Shown: positions 45,110-54,616, counted from the first letter of the stretch. The stretch: 64,000 nucleotides of DNA from Desulfuribacillus alkaliarsenatis (GCF_001730225.1 NZ_MIJE01000030.1:186001-250000), one strand, 5' to 3'. The notes: a model not told the origin generated them from the sequence alone. Translations and numbers: made by a program.

Positions 45110-46363
45110 ATGATGAATAAAGTTATATGTAAAAATATTTATATACTAAACCACTATGCCGTCACACCTGATACGGGTGGCGGCACACGTCATTTTGATA
45201 TCGCAAAGCAACTTGTAGCTCTTGGTCACGATGTTACTATAATTGCATCGAGCTTTGAGCATAAAACACGCCAAGAGAAATTAGAACGTGGAGAACAAAT
45301 GCGGGTTGAAGTGATAGAAGGTGTACGTTTTGTTTGGCTGCGTACATTTCCTTATGAAAAGAATGACTGGCGTCGTGTACTGAATATGCTTACTTTTGCA
45401 TGGAAGCTACTATTTATTCAAAAAAACGAGGACAAGCCAGATTTAATTATAGCATCGTCATTTCATCCATTGACTTGTGTAAGTGGATATTTTTTGTCAA
45501 AAAAAATGAGTTCGAGATACTGGGTTGAAATACGAGATTTGTGGCCACAAACGGCAATTGACATGGGTAGAATTAAAGAAAAAAGCATTATTGCACGTGT
45601 TTTAAAAAGTATAGAGAGCTTTATATATAATAAAGCAGAAAGAGTGATAGTGTTGCTTCCTAAAGCTGTGGATTATGTGAAGGCAATTGCAGGGGATAAG
45701 GTGTATTATCTCCCTAATGGTGTTGATGTTGAACGTCATGATAAGCGAATACAAATAACTGAACCGCTATCAGTGGTTGATGATATTATAGAACGTCATA
45801 AAGATAAATGTACAATGGTATACTTAGGGGCTTTTGGGCCGGCAAATGCATTAGACATTATTATTGATGCAGTTAAGATATTACAGGAGAAGAACGACCA
45901 AGTACCAGATGTTATATTTGTGGGAGATGGACCAGAAAAAGAAAGGCTCCAGCAACGCATAACTGAAGAAGGACTTACAACTGTATTTATTTATCCACCT
46001 ATAAAGAAATATAATGTTCCTCAGTTGCTAAAGCATATTGATGTTGGCCTTATTACTATGAGAGATTTAGCTCTATACAAATATGGGTTTAGTTTTAATA
46101 AGCTTTTTGATTATATGTGTGCCTCGCTACCAATTATATTTTCTGGTAGAGTTTCTAATAATATTGTGCAGAATGCCGATGCAGGAATCTGTATTGAACC
46201 AGAAAATGCTGAACAGCTGGCAGAGGCAATGACTAGTATGATGAATTTGTCTGTTGCAGAACGGAGAAGACTTGGAGCGAATGGTCGAAGTTATGTTGAA
46301 GTTCATCATGATACACGGAAGTTAGCGGAGCAATTACACATATGGATAGAAAAATCTAATTAA
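45110..46363 (+). CDS. GT4 glycosyltransferase, WbuB-like
   Basis: A 417-residue GT-B enzyme. The N-terminal acceptor domain reads ILNHYAVTPDTGGGTRHFDIAKQLV and then DVTIIASSFEH, the opening found in WbuB-type transferases that act on N-acetylated amino sugars. The donor domain has LGAFGPANALDIIIDA, VGDGPEKERLQ and the late Glu in NKLFDYMCASLPIIFSG. It probably adds the second or a later sugar to the lipid-linked primer. Two adjacent ATG codons (45110, 45113) follow AGAGG. Confidence 0.85.
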   Translation: MMNKVICKNIYILNHYAVTPDTGGGTRHFDIAKQLVALGHDVTIIASSFEHKTRQEKLERGEQMRVEVIEGVRFVWLRTFPYEKNDWRRVLNMLTFAWKLLFIQKNEDKPDLIIASSFHPLTCVSGYFLSKKMSSRYWVEIRDLWPQTAIDMGRIKEKSIIARVLKSIESFIYNKAERVIVLLPKAVDYVKAIAGDKVYYLPNGVDVERHDKRIQITEPLSVVDDIIERHKDKCTMVYLGAFGPANALDIIIDAVKILQEKNDQVPDVIFVGDGPEKERLQQRITEEGLTTVFIYPPIKKYNVPQLLKHIDVGLITMRDLALYKYGFSFNKLFDYMCASLPIIFSGRVSNNIVQNADAGICIEPENAEQLAEAMTSMMNLSVAERRRLGANGRSYVEVHHDTRKLAEQLHIWIEKSN

Positions 46364-46368
46364 AAAAG

Positions 46369-47562
46369 ATGGGATTCAGTATGGCTAGCTATGAACGAAT
46401 TTATTTGTCCACTCCACACATGAGTGGATTAGAACAAAAATATATTGAAGAAGCTTTCCAAACAAACTGGATAGCTCCACTTGGCCCAAATGTTGATTCA
46501 TTTGAACAAGAGCTGGCATCTTATGTAGGTGTAAAAGGAGCTGTAGCAGTAAGCTCGGGGACTGCAGCAATCCATCTGGCATTGCGATTGCTTGATGTAG
46601 GAAAAGGCGATATTGTATTATGCTCTACGCTGACCTTTATTGCTAGCGCTAATCCAATTCTATATATGGGAGCAGAGCCTGTTTTTATTGATTCTGAGCC
46701 TAATAGCTGGAATATGTCGCCGCTGGCTTTGGAACGAGCATTTAAAAAGCTTGATATAGAAGGCAAGCTTGATAAAGTTAAAGCTATTATTGTAGTACAT
46801 TTATATGGACAAAGTGCGGATATGGACGCTATAGTGAAAATATGTGAAAGATACAAAGTGCCTATAATAGAGGATGCGGCTGAATCGTTAGGGGCTACTT
46901 ATATAAGTGAAAGACAAACACAGGTGGCAACAAAGCAAAGTGGTACGATTGGGAAATTTGGTGTCTATTCTTTTAATGGTAACAAGATTATTACTACTTC
47001 AGGTGGCGGCATGCTAGTGTCTGACGATTTAGAGGCACTGGGGAAGGCACGATATTTAGCTACTCAGGCTAGAGAACAAGCGCTACATTATCAGCACAGT
47101 GAAGTGGGCTATAACTATCGTATGAGTAATATCTTAGCAGGTATAGGAAGAGGGCAATTACAAGTATTAGATGAACGTGTAGAAGCTAAGAGAAGAATAT
47201 TTGCTCGTTATTATGATGAGTTAGCTAATATAGAAGGGATTAACTTCATGCCAGAGGCAGAATTCGGTCGTTGTAATCGCTGGCTAACAGCATTAACAAT
47301 TAATCCATCATATATAGAAGCTACAGTACCTATGATATGTAGTGCTTTAGATAAGTTGAACATAGAAGCCAGACCAGTATGGAAGCCTTTACATTTACAA
47401 CCTTTATTCAAGGGCTGTATGTACTTTCCACACGCTTCTGGTAGTGTGTCTGATGAATTATTTTTTAATGGTATATGTCTTCCATCAGGCTCTAATTTAA
47501 CTACAACCCAGCAGGAGTACGTGATTAAAGCTTTTAAGAACATTATTTGTCAACCTACTTAG
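46369..47562 (+). CDS. pglE: DegT-family UDP-4-keto-sugar aminotransferase (PglE-like)
   Basis: A 397-residue PLP enzyme. YLSTPHMSGLEQKYIEEAF, SSGTAAIHLALRLL, VHLYGQSADMDAI, IEDAAESLGA and the PLP-Lys in FNGNKIITTSGGGM place it with the PglE/LegC-type aminotransferases, which act on C4 of a UDP-4-keto-6-deoxy sugar. It lies just before the matching dehydratase gene. The start may be ATG 46369 or ATG 46381 (MASYERIYLST), neither with a strong ribosome site; it follows the GT4 gene by five bases. Confidence 0.83.
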   Translation: MGFSMASYERIYLSTPHMSGLEQKYIEEAFQTNWIAPLGPNVDSFEQELASYVGVKGAVAVSSGTAAIHLALRLLDVGKGDIVLCSTLTFIASANPILYMGAEPVFIDSEPNSWNMSPLALERAFKKLDIEGKLDKVKAIIVVHLYGQSADMDAIVKICERYKVPIIEDAAESLGATYISERQTQVATKQSGTIGKFGVYSFNGNKIITTSGGGMLVSDDLEALGKARYLATQAREQALHYQHSEVGYNYRMSNILAGIGRGQLQVLDERVEAKRRIFARYYDELANIEGINFMPEAEFGRCNRWLTALTINPSYIEATVPMICSALDKLNIEARPVWKPLHLQPLFKGCMYFPHASGSVSDELFFNGICLPSGSNLTTTQQEYVIKAFKNIICQPT

Positions 47563-47654
47563 TGCTCTCGTATGGTATAATAATATGATGTGAAGTTGAT
47601 GTGTGAAAGTAGTTTTTATTTTTACTAGTTTGTATTTAAAGGAGAGTGCACCGC

Positions 47655-49583
47655 ATGAGCAGGGTAATACGAATAGCAGTATTAATGCTAGTTGATGCGG
47701 TATTAATTAATATTGCGTTATATAGTGCTTTATTGTTGCGCTTTGATGGACATATTCCTTCGAATTTTATTGAAGGCCAGATGATATTGGCTCCTATTTT
47801 TACTATGGTCTTTCTTTTGGCTTTTTTTGCGTTTGGTCTATATAACCGATTATGGGAATATGCTAGCATTGGTGAACTTACGAGTGTTTTCACATCTGTT
47901 ACAATTGCGATGGGGATTAATTCTGTGGTATTCATGTATATTTCTTCACCTGGAGGATATTTATTACCTAGAAGCGTAATGATAATTTTTTGGGTACTTA
48001 CAATCTTTTTAATTGGTGGCTCACGTTTATCGTGGCGTCTTTTTCGAGATTATGCATTTAGATATAGGAACTCACAAAACGGGAGTAATGGAAGAAATGT
48101 TCTGATATATGGTGCTGGAGATGCTGGCTCTATCATATGTAAAGAATTGAAGAATACTTCAGGTGACAGTAATTTAATAGGTTTTATTGATGATGACCCA
48201 ACAAAGAAAAATTATAAGCTGTTGGGATACCCGGTAATTGGTGACCGCACAAACATTAACGATATAGTGAGAGATTATCAGGTTGCAGAAATTATATTAG
48301 CTATGCCTTCGCAAGACGGGAAGACGATACGAGAAATAGTTGAGGTATGTCAGCAAACTGCGGCTACTGTGAAAATTCTTCCTGGAATGTATGATTTAAT
48401 AGAAGGTAATGTAACAATTAACGAAATACGAGAAGTGAAAATAGAAGATTTACTAGGCAGAGATCCTGTTAAGGTTGATCTTGAAGCGATTTGTGATTAT
48501 ATTCAGGACAAGGTAGTTTTGATAACCGGTGCTGGAGGGTCTATAGGTTCAGAGCTTTGTCGTCAAGTTATCCAGTTTAACCCTAGAAAAATTATCTTAT
48601 TAGACCATTGTGAAAATAATGTTTATGAAATAGAGCTAGAGCTACAAAGGGAATACATTGATTGCTCGAGCCTGGATGTATTAGTACCCGTCGTAAAGGA
48701 TGTCCGTGATTGGAATGCAGTAAAGAATGTGTTTCAAACCTATAGTCCCGAGGTAATATTTCATGCAGCAGCACATAAACATGTATATCTAATGGAACAG
48801 AATCCAGAAGAAGCTATTAAGAATAACGTGATGGGAACATATCATGTTGCGAAGGCTGCCGAGTTATTTAAATCAGAAAAATTCGTACTAGTATCAACTG
48901 ACAAAGCGGTTAATCCTACGAGTGTTATGGGTGCATCAAAAAGGGTTGCTGAGATGCTTATCCAACATATGGATAAGCATAGTAAGACAAGCTTTGTGGC
49001 TGTTCGATTTGGGAATGTACTAGGAAGTCGCGGGAGTGTTGTTCCATTATTTAAGAAGCAAATAGCTGAGGGTGGGCCCGTTACAGTCACAGATGAGAAA
49101 ATGATTAGATATTTCATGACGATTCCTGAATCGGTGCAGTTGATTATTCAAGCAGGAGCTATGGCTAAGGGTGGAGAAATATTTGTTCTTGATATGGGCG
49201 ATCCTGTTAAGATTATCGATTTAGCTAAAACAATGATAAAGCTCTCAGGCTTTGAACCTTATAAAGATATTGAGATAGTTATTACTGGAAAACGACCAGG
49301 GGAAAAGCTATATGAAGAGTTATTATCTGCTGAAGAAGGGGTAAATGCTACCTTCCACAAGCGAATTTTTGTAGCGAAGCCAAATGGGCTTAACACTAGA
49401 TTAATAGAGGATACAATGAAAAGCTTTGATAATTGTATACATCCACAATCTTTAGAAGAAACAAGGTGCTTCTTACAAGCATTTCTGCCAAGCTTTCAAA
49501 TAATTGAAGAAAATAAAGAACAAAAACCAACTTCGATTAAGACTATTGATAATAGTCAAGATAAACAAGAGTTAACCATTTAG
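47655..49583 (+). CDS. pglF: UDP-GlcNAc 4,6-dehydratase, membrane type (PglF/CapD-like)
   Basis: A 642-residue protein with four N-terminal membrane helices (to about 130), a first Rossmann domain (IYGAGDAGSIICKEL) and a catalytic extended SDR domain (LITGAGGSIGSELCRQVI near residue 285). The SDR active site has STDKAVNP followed by MGASKR, the Met-x3-Lys replacement typical of this family. It converts UDP-GlcNAc to the 4-keto-6-deoxy sugar, the first step to UDP-bacillosamine. AAAGGAG precedes ATG 47655. It is the last gene of the glycan locus, closing the set begun by pglC and pglD 25 kb away. Confidence 0.88.
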   Translation: MSRVIRIAVLMLVDAVLINIALYSALLLRFDGHIPSNFIEGQMILAPIFTMVFLLAFFAFGLYNRLWEYASIGELTSVFTSVTIAMGINSVVFMYISSPGGYLLPRSVMIIFWVLTIFLIGGSRLSWRLFRDYAFRYRNSQNGSNGRNVLIYGAGDAGSIICKELKNTSGDSNLIGFIDDDPTKKNYKLLGYPVIGDRTNINDIVRDYQVAEIILAMPSQDGKTIREIVEVCQQTAATVKILPGMYDLIEGNVTINEIREVKIEDLLGRDPVKVDLEAICDYIQDKVVLITGAGGSIGSELCRQVIQFNPRKIILLDHCENNVYEIELELQREYIDCSSLDVLVPVVKDVRDWNAVKNVFQTYSPEVIFHAAAHKHVYLMEQNPEEAIKNNVMGTYHVAKAAELFKSEKFVLVSTDKAVNPTSVMGASKRVAEMLIQHMDKHSKTSFVAVRFGNVLGSRGSVVPLFKKQIAEGGPVTVTDEKMIRYFMTIPESVQLIIQAGAMAKGGEIFVLDMGDPVKIIDLAKTMIKLSGFEPYKDIEIVITGKRPGEKLYEELLSAEEGVNATFHKRIFVAKPNGLNTRLIEDTMKSFDNCIHPQSLEETRCFLQAFLPSFQIIEENKEQKPTSIKTIDNSQDKQELTI

Positions 49584-49590
49584 ATAAGTG

Positions 49591-49622
49591 TGGCATGTGC
49601 GCCGTTGCCGGTACACATGCCA
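49591..49622. terminator. Hairpin between convergent genes
   Basis: A perfect 9-bp stem TGGCATGTG / CACATGCCA (49591-49599 and 49614-49622) with a 14-base loop. It has no T run on the plus strand, so it is an uncertain terminator. Confidence 0.45.
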
Positions 49623-49663
49623 AAGGATTTACTGAATCAAAGAATATAAAGATCTTTGCCAAA

Positions 49664-51010
49664 TTACTTATCAGTGCGAATTGCATCTAAGGCACTAATA
49701 TTCATTGCCCTTCGAGCTGGTGAATAGCCAGCGACTAAACCTATTAGGGTTGCGAAAGCGATGGCTGCCAGAGCTAATTCAACTGGAATAATGGACAAGC
49801 CTGTCTGACTTGTTGGTCCCATAAATCCACTGCCTAGTGTGTTTAATAGCCGTGATACTCCGTAGCTAAATCCTACCCCTAGTAAACCACCGAAGAAGCC
49901 AATCATACCAGCTTCAATTAAAAACATCCGTTTAATATCGTCTAGATCAGCCCCAATAACCTTCATTACGCCAATTTCTCTAGTACGTTCATAGATGCTC
50001 ATTATCATTGTATTGGTAATACCGATTGCGGCAACGAACAAGCTAACACCACCAATTCCACCGAGGATTGCTTGCATTTTTCTAGATGTTTCTTTCATGG
50101 AGTTAAGGATATCCGTTAAGCTATGGGATTGAAAGCCCATGGCTTTAATTGTATCCTGCACCTGCTCTACCTTAGTAAAATCATTGACTTTTACTGAAAT
50201 ACGTTCATACTTATGCTCGTTTTGCTGTTGTGGCTGACGAATATCCTGTTGCTGACGTTGATTGCGCCTGTCCTCCTGTAATATTCTCTCCAGGGCATCT
50301 ATATGCATATAGGCGTAGTGATCTTTCTCGCTAAAGCTCTCTGCTAGTATTCCAACAGCTGTAACATCAAAAGTTTTAGCTGGCTGTTGATTAGGGCCAC
50401 TATCACCTAGATTAGAACGGGGTTCGCCGTAACTCATGTCGGAGGTTATTACTAGCTTGCTAGTCATTAGGTCTATTGACGAAGTGCCGCCACCCATCCA
50501 TCCATAATGCTGATTTCTTAGTCTTGGATTGTAGAAGTTATAGGGTACGTACTTGCCATAGACAATCGCATCTCGATCAGTTGCTGATAGCAAGCGGCCA
50601 GTCTCAACCTTAAAGCCAAAAACGTCCATCACATCAGGGTTAATTCCAATAATCGGAACGTGCCCGACATAGCGACCTGCACCCATCTTCATATAGGCTG
50701 TTTTTATTGGCATGACACCAATCACGTTAGGTATGCTGTTTAAGGTTTTTACTGCAGAGTCGTCTAGCTTTGGTGATTGATTCTGCTGCATGCCAGGTTC
50801 ATAGTAGCCATAATTATGGATTTCAATAATCGTCAAATCGCCCATATAAGATAGCTGCTCTTTAAAGCTTTCGTCCATTGCAATCCCAAGTGAGAGCATG
50901 ATAACGATTGAGGCAGTACCAATTATTACACCGAAAATGGTTAATAGGGTGCGGGTTTTTCGCCTGATGAGATTACCTATAGCCATTTTTAATAGATCAA
51001 AGCTATGCAT
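49664..51010 (-). CDS. ABC transporter permease, MacB/FtsX type
   Basis: A 448-residue permease. One membrane helix near the N-terminus follows LLKMAIGNLIRRKTRTLLTI, the usual MacB opening. A periplasmic-type (here extracellular) domain of about 250 residues, with a Gln-rich stretch near 245, precedes three C-terminal helices with the FtsX motif (SIYERTREIGVMKVIGA). Such transporters work as mechanotransmitters with a separate ATPase. It overlaps the CARDB-like gene by eight bases, and is the last gene of the operon. Confidence 0.88.
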   Translation of the reverse strand: MHSFDLLKMAIGNLIRRKTRTLLTIFGVIIGTASIVIMLSLGIAMDESFKEQLSYMGDLTIIEIHNYGYYEPGMQQNQSPKLDDSAVKTLNSIPNVIGVMPIKTAYMKMGAGRYVGHVPIIGINPDVMDVFGFKVETGRLLSATDRDAIVYGKYVPYNFYNPRLRNQHYGWMGGGTSSIDLMTSKLVITSDMSYGEPRSNLGDSGPNQQPAKTFDVTAVGILAESFSEKDHYAYMHIDALERILQEDRRNQRQQQDIRQPQQQNEHKYERISVKVNDFTKVEQVQDTIKAMGFQSHSLTDILNSMKETSRKMQAILGGIGGVSLFVAAIGITNTMIMSIYERTREIGVMKVIGADLDDIKRMFLIEAGMIGFFGGLLGVGFSYGVSRLLNTLGSGFMGPTSQTGLSIIPVELALAAIAFATLIGLVAGYSPARRAMNISALDAIRTDK

Positions 51011-53093
51011 GGAAGTCCACTTCCTCTAATTCACGCTTGCGTTTGCGGCGCTTATAGATAAACAAGCCAGCAATTAGCAAGAATAGTAGTCCGCCACCAA
51101 TGTAGTAGTAAAGCTTTGTGTTAGATTGTGATGGTTGGTAATCAAAGTCTATGTCAGGATACATCCCCCCTGGGCCCATGTATGGGTCTTGCCATTCCTC
51201 TAACTGGACAGAAAATTCTCGCTCAATAACGTATTTCTGATCTATTGGGTCTAGGAACTCAAAAATTACTTTACCGGTTAGCTCACCAGCACCGATTGGA
51301 TTAACCGTAGCATCGTAATAACTGTTTTTACCAGGCTCGACGTTACCGATGTATATACTGCGGTCGCGGGTTTCGAAATTACCTTCCAGTCTGATTATCA
51401 GGTTGCGAATTGGGGCTCGGCCAGCATTATAGAAATCGGTCGAAACAGGTATTGGGCTACCAATTGAGGCAGTTGGTGGCAGCTCTATTTCTCCTACTAT
51501 TAGGCGCACCTCTTGCATTACAGGGATTCCAATAACCTCCCTAGTAGAGTAGGAGTTGCCGTCGCTATCCTCATATTGAATATCTAAATGTAGGTTATGG
51601 GTCTTAAAGGCAGCATCAACGGCAGGGCGTAAAGTCAATGTCCTTTGGGTGGTGTTGTTAGCATCGATGTTTTGTATGTAAAAGGTGTTACTGGTATTTA
51701 CAGGCGAAAACGTGTCACCATCTGAGCTGAAATTGACTGTAATGTTTTTGATAGATTCCTGGAAATGTGTGTTTAATAAGGAAACTGTTAAATTAAAATC
51801 GCTGCCAGCCTGCACGTAGGTTTCATTCATATAGTAGTTTTCTAGGATTAATTTTGGTGTCATGCGCTCTTTTTCTTCATCGTCATCTTCTTGCTCTTTG
51901 CCTTCTATTAAAACACCGACGTATTGTGAGAATGAATGCTGTGTCTGATTCTGACTACTATTTCGAGCACTTGTCTGATATTCTACTAAAATTTGAATTG
52001 GATAGTTCTTAGTTTCTGCCTGTTCGCGGGCAAATAGGGTAAAATTGAAGTCCTTTGATGCCCCAGCCTGGAGTGTATGCAGCGTATGTATTGGCATCGA
52101 TTTTGGTAATAGATCATTGCCGCCGTTTATTGAGATTTTAACGTTATCGGCTTGTTCTTGACTACGATTGTGTAACTTGAAGGACACACTAAAAGGCTCG
52201 TTTACAGCAATTTTTTCAGTAGGAAAAGTGATTGACTCTAGCCGTAAATCGGCGCTACTAGCTGTTTCATAATGTTTTTCTACTGGTATGTAGATAATTG
52301 CTTGTTCTTTATAGGTTCTATCGAGTGGATCCTTGTATTCGATAAAGACATCGAGGGAATAGACACCACTACTTAAATTGGAATCGACTGTGACATCAAA
52401 AAACAGTGAATCATTAAAATGCTTCGGACTTAGTTCGGCTAGTGTTTTCTGGTCACGGTTAAGGCCTTGTAGAAATATTGTTGATTGCGAAAATCCGCCT
52501 AAACGAACTTTTATGTCTTTGGCTTTTTGCTGACTATCGTTAAAAAGGTCGATGGTAATTCTTCCTGTTTCACCTGCAAGTAATCGATTGTTAGCAACTG
52601 TGCTTTTGTGTAGTGTCACCTTCGGAGTCTCTATATTATTTTCAACTTTTACATAGATTGTTTCAGTTGATGAATAGGTGCTACCAGATAAAGATCGATA
52701 TTCTAAGAGCAGACTTAGTGGATAAATTTTACTCTCAGCCTTTGGGGACACCTTTAGGCGTAGGGCAATATCGTCGCTAAAACCAGCATGGATCATTGAA
52801 GAGCGCACTTTTGGTACGAGTGTTTGAATTTCGAATGGATATATACTAGGATCAGTACTCACGTTCAAAGAAGCGTGTATATCTAAAGCATCCTGAAGAC
52901 CTTCGTTTCTTACGGGGATGGCTAGACGTACTTCGTCTCCTGCCTTAAAGACAGGCATTTTATATTGGCTGCTGATAACAAGCTGCGGTGCATCAACAGG
53001 TGAGGCTTGAACTAATAGCGGATTAACTGCAGCAGATAATAGTGTAATGATTAGTATGACAGCTAAAGATATTGTTTGTTTCCGGGATTCCAT
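51003..53093 (-). CDS. CARDB-like repeat surface protein of an ABC exporter operon
   Basis: A 696-residue protein. A signal peptide (to about VQA-SP, residue 31) is followed by four to five immunoglobulin-like repeats of about 125 residues with the pattern AGDEVRLAIPVRNEG, as in CARDB/COG1361 domains. A C-terminal membrane helix (YYIGGGLLFLLIAGLFIY) and a basic tail end the protein. It would sit on the cell surface, fixed by the C-terminal helix. Its place between ATPase and permease suggests that it takes the role of the accessory (adaptor) protein of MacB-like systems. AAGGAGG precedes the ATG. Confidence 0.8.
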   Translation of the reverse strand: MESRKQTISLAVILIITLLSAAVNPLLVQASPVDAPQLVISSQYKMPVFKAGDEVRLAIPVRNEGLQDALDIHASLNVSTDPSIYPFEIQTLVPKVRSSMIHAGFSDDIALRLKVSPKAESKIYPLSLLLEYRSLSGSTYSSTETIYVKVENNIETPKVTLHKSTVANNRLLAGETGRITIDLFNDSQQKAKDIKVRLGGFSQSTIFLQGLNRDQKTLAELSPKHFNDSLFFDVTVDSNLSSGVYSLDVFIEYKDPLDRTYKEQAIIYIPVEKHYETASSADLRLESITFPTEKIAVNEPFSVSFKLHNRSQEQADNVKISINGGNDLLPKSMPIHTLHTLQAGASKDFNFTLFAREQAETKNYPIQILVEYQTSARNSSQNQTQHSFSQYVGVLIEGKEQEDDDEEKERMTPKLILENYYMNETYVQAGSDFNLTVSLLNTHFQESIKNITVNFSSDGDTFSPVNTSNTFYIQNIDANNTTQRTLTLRPAVDAAFKTHNLHLDIQYEDSDGNSYSTREVIGIPVMQEVRLIVGEIELPPTASIGSPIPVSTDFYNAGRAPIRNLIIRLEGNFETRDRSIYIGNVEPGKNSYYDATVNPIGAGELTGKVIFEFLDPIDQKYVIEREFSVQLEEWQDPYMGPGGMYPDIDFDYQPSQSNTKLYYYIGGGLLFLLIAGLFIYKRRKRKRELEEVDFHA

Positions 53094-53111
53094 GAAAATC
53101 CTCCTTGAGAT

Positions 53112-53825
53112 TTAAGTTAAAATATTTCCATCACTGATGGTAATTACACGGTTTGCATGGGTAGCTATTTGCTGGTCATGGGTAACGATAATCATCGTCT
53201 GTCCATTTTCCCTGGCGATATTTAGCATTAGATTGATTACATCGTTAGTGGTTTTTGAGTCAAGGTTACCAGTGGGTTCGTCAGCGAAAATAACTGGAGC
53301 CTTTGTAACGAATGCCCTAGCTATGCCGACGCGTTGCTGTTGTCCGCCACTCATCTGCGAAGGCTTGTGGAGAACGTAGCTTTCTAGTCCGACTGCCTTT
53401 AGCATTGCAAATGCACGTTGTTCGCGAATCTTTTTAGGTACGTTGCGAAAAGTCAGTGGTAGACTGACGTTTTCAAGTGCTGTTAAAGTTGGTAATAAAT
53501 TATATGATTGAAATATAAAGCCGACGTGATTTTGTCTGAAGCGAGTAAGCTGGCGCTCGTTTAATTTATGTATTGGGATTTTATGAATTTCTATAGTACC
53601 TTTAGTTGGTTTTTCTAGACCAGCCATTAGGTTAAGTAGTGTTGATTTACCAGAGCCAGAAGTCCCTAGTAAACAACAGATATCGCCTTTGTTAATGGTA
53701 AGCGAGACATCGTCAATCGCTACTACCTTTTCCTTGCCAATGCGATAGACCTTGCGAACGTTTTTTAATTCAATTGCATGCTTAAGTTGAAGTTGATTCG
53801 GTTGAAGCGGATTCGTAATACTCAC
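53112..53825 (-). CDS. ABC transporter ATP-binding protein, LolD/MacB type
   Basis: A 237-residue ATPase with intact motifs: Walker A GTSGSGKST, Q-loop in IFQSYNLLPTLTALEN, signature MSGGQQQR, Walker B VIFADEPTGNLD and H-loop VTHD. It energises the permease two genes downstream. The start is unusual: the ribosome site AAGGAGG (53831-53825) shares its last base with the only GTG. The codon at ideal distance (five bases) is ATT at 53819, and no ATG, GTG or TTG follows before the conserved region. First gene of the minus-strand operon. Confidence 0.9.
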   Translation of the reverse strand: MSITNPLQPNQLQLKHAIELKNVRKVYRIGKEKVVAIDDVSLTINKGDICCLLGTSGSGKSTLLNLMAGLEKPTKGTIEIHKIPIHKLNERQLTRFRQNHVGFIFQSYNLLPTLTALENVSLPLTFRNVPKKIREQRAFAMLKAVGLESYVLHKPSQMSGGQQQRVGIARAFVTKAPVIFADEPTGNLDSKTTNDVINLMLNIARENGQTMIIVTHDQQIATHANRVITISDGNILT

Positions 53826-53992
53826 CTCCTTATTGGTACTTGTGGTAATATTTAGTTTTTGCTTATATAGATTATACGTTATAATTAAACAATAAGTTTC
53901 ATAACAACCAAAAATCTTCCTGTTATTTCGTATGTAGCCAAAGTTACAGGTAATACTAATGTGAAAATGGTTTCCAGGAGGATTCTGATACT

Positions 53993-54454
53993 ATCAAGAA
54001 GACAATTAATAAGGCTACAAATAAGACCACAATATTGTACTTGTTACCTTTTGTTAGTTGGGTTATAGTGATTGTTATACTATCTTCACAACCTTATGAG
54101 AGACAAAGCTTGCAGGGTTTTCTTCAGGAGCACATTAGTGAAGAGATTGTTCAGACATACGCACCTAATGTTACTTACCAATCTATTGAGTTTGTGATTC
54201 GGAAAACAGCACATGTTATAGTGTACGCTGTTTTGGGTATAACCGCATATATAGCCTTGCATTTATTTAGTAAACGAAGAATAAACCGTGTGCTTGGGTC
54301 TATGCTAATTGTCTTTGTTATTGCGTCAGCAGATGAATTCTCCCAGTATCTAAGAACTACACGAACTGGTATGTGGGAGGATGTTGTACTAGATTTCTTG
54401 GGAGGGGTTATCGGGGTAGTAATTGTTGCTAGGAAGTCAAAACTTATCAAGTAG
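53993..54454 (+). CDS. VanZ-like membrane protein
   Basis: A 153-residue protein with four hydrophobic segments. VSWVIVIVILSSQP opens the family domain; RKTAHVIVYAVLGITAY and SADEFSQYLRTTRTGMWEDVVLDFLGG are the conserved VanZ segments with the acidic and His residues in place. VanZ gives low teicoplanin resistance in enterococci, but most family members have unknown roles. The start is uncertain. AGGAGG at 53976-53981 points to ATC 53993, which would give KKTINKATNKTT before the first helix; the first standard start codon, TTG 54035, has no ribosome site. Confidence 0.8.
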   Translation: MKKTINKATNKTTILYLLPFVSWVIVIVILSSQPYERQSLQGFLQEHISEEIVQTYAPNVTYQSIEFVIRKTAHVIVYAVLGITAYIALHLFSKRRINRVLGSMLIVFVIASADEFSQYLRTTRTGMWEDVVLDFLGGVIGVVIVARKSKLIK

Positions 54455-54461
54455 TAAGAAT

Positions 54462-54502
54462 AAAACGCCATTTTGTACCTAAAAGATAAAATGGCGTTTT
54501 TT
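54462..54502 (+). terminator. Rho-independent terminator after the VanZ-like gene
   Basis: A 13-bp stem (54462-54474 and 54488-54500) with core AAAACGCCATTTT, a 13-base loop and a run of six T residues. It isolates the VanZ-like gene from the invertible segment. Confidence 0.92.
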
Positions 54503-54580
54503 ATTATTAATTGTTCAGGAAAATGCAACAATAATTGTCAATTTCAGGAGGAGATACGCGATTTATGTCGAAATAAAGTG
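54503..54580 (+). other. Flank of the left inverted repeat
   Basis: This stretch should carry any promoter reading into the invertible segment. TTGTCA at 54535 is the only good -35-like hexamer, and no -10 lies at the right distance. AGGAGGAG (54546) precedes ATG-TCG-AAA-TAA at 54565, a three-codon frame. No clear sigma-A promoter is visible, so a different sigma factor or an activator may be used. Confidence 0.35.
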
Positions 54581-54616
54581 AATAAAGGATAACTATAAAT
54601 TATCGGGGGTTTAACA
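54581..54616 (+). repeat. Left copy of the 36-bp inverted repeat
   Basis: It is identical over 36 bases to the complement of 57865-57900. It contains GGATAACTATAAATTATCGG, in which GATAA and TTATC arms flank a 7-base spacer, and a GGGGG ribosome site that serves the TTG at 54619. Flanking bases on both sides differ from the right copy. Confidence 0.97.
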
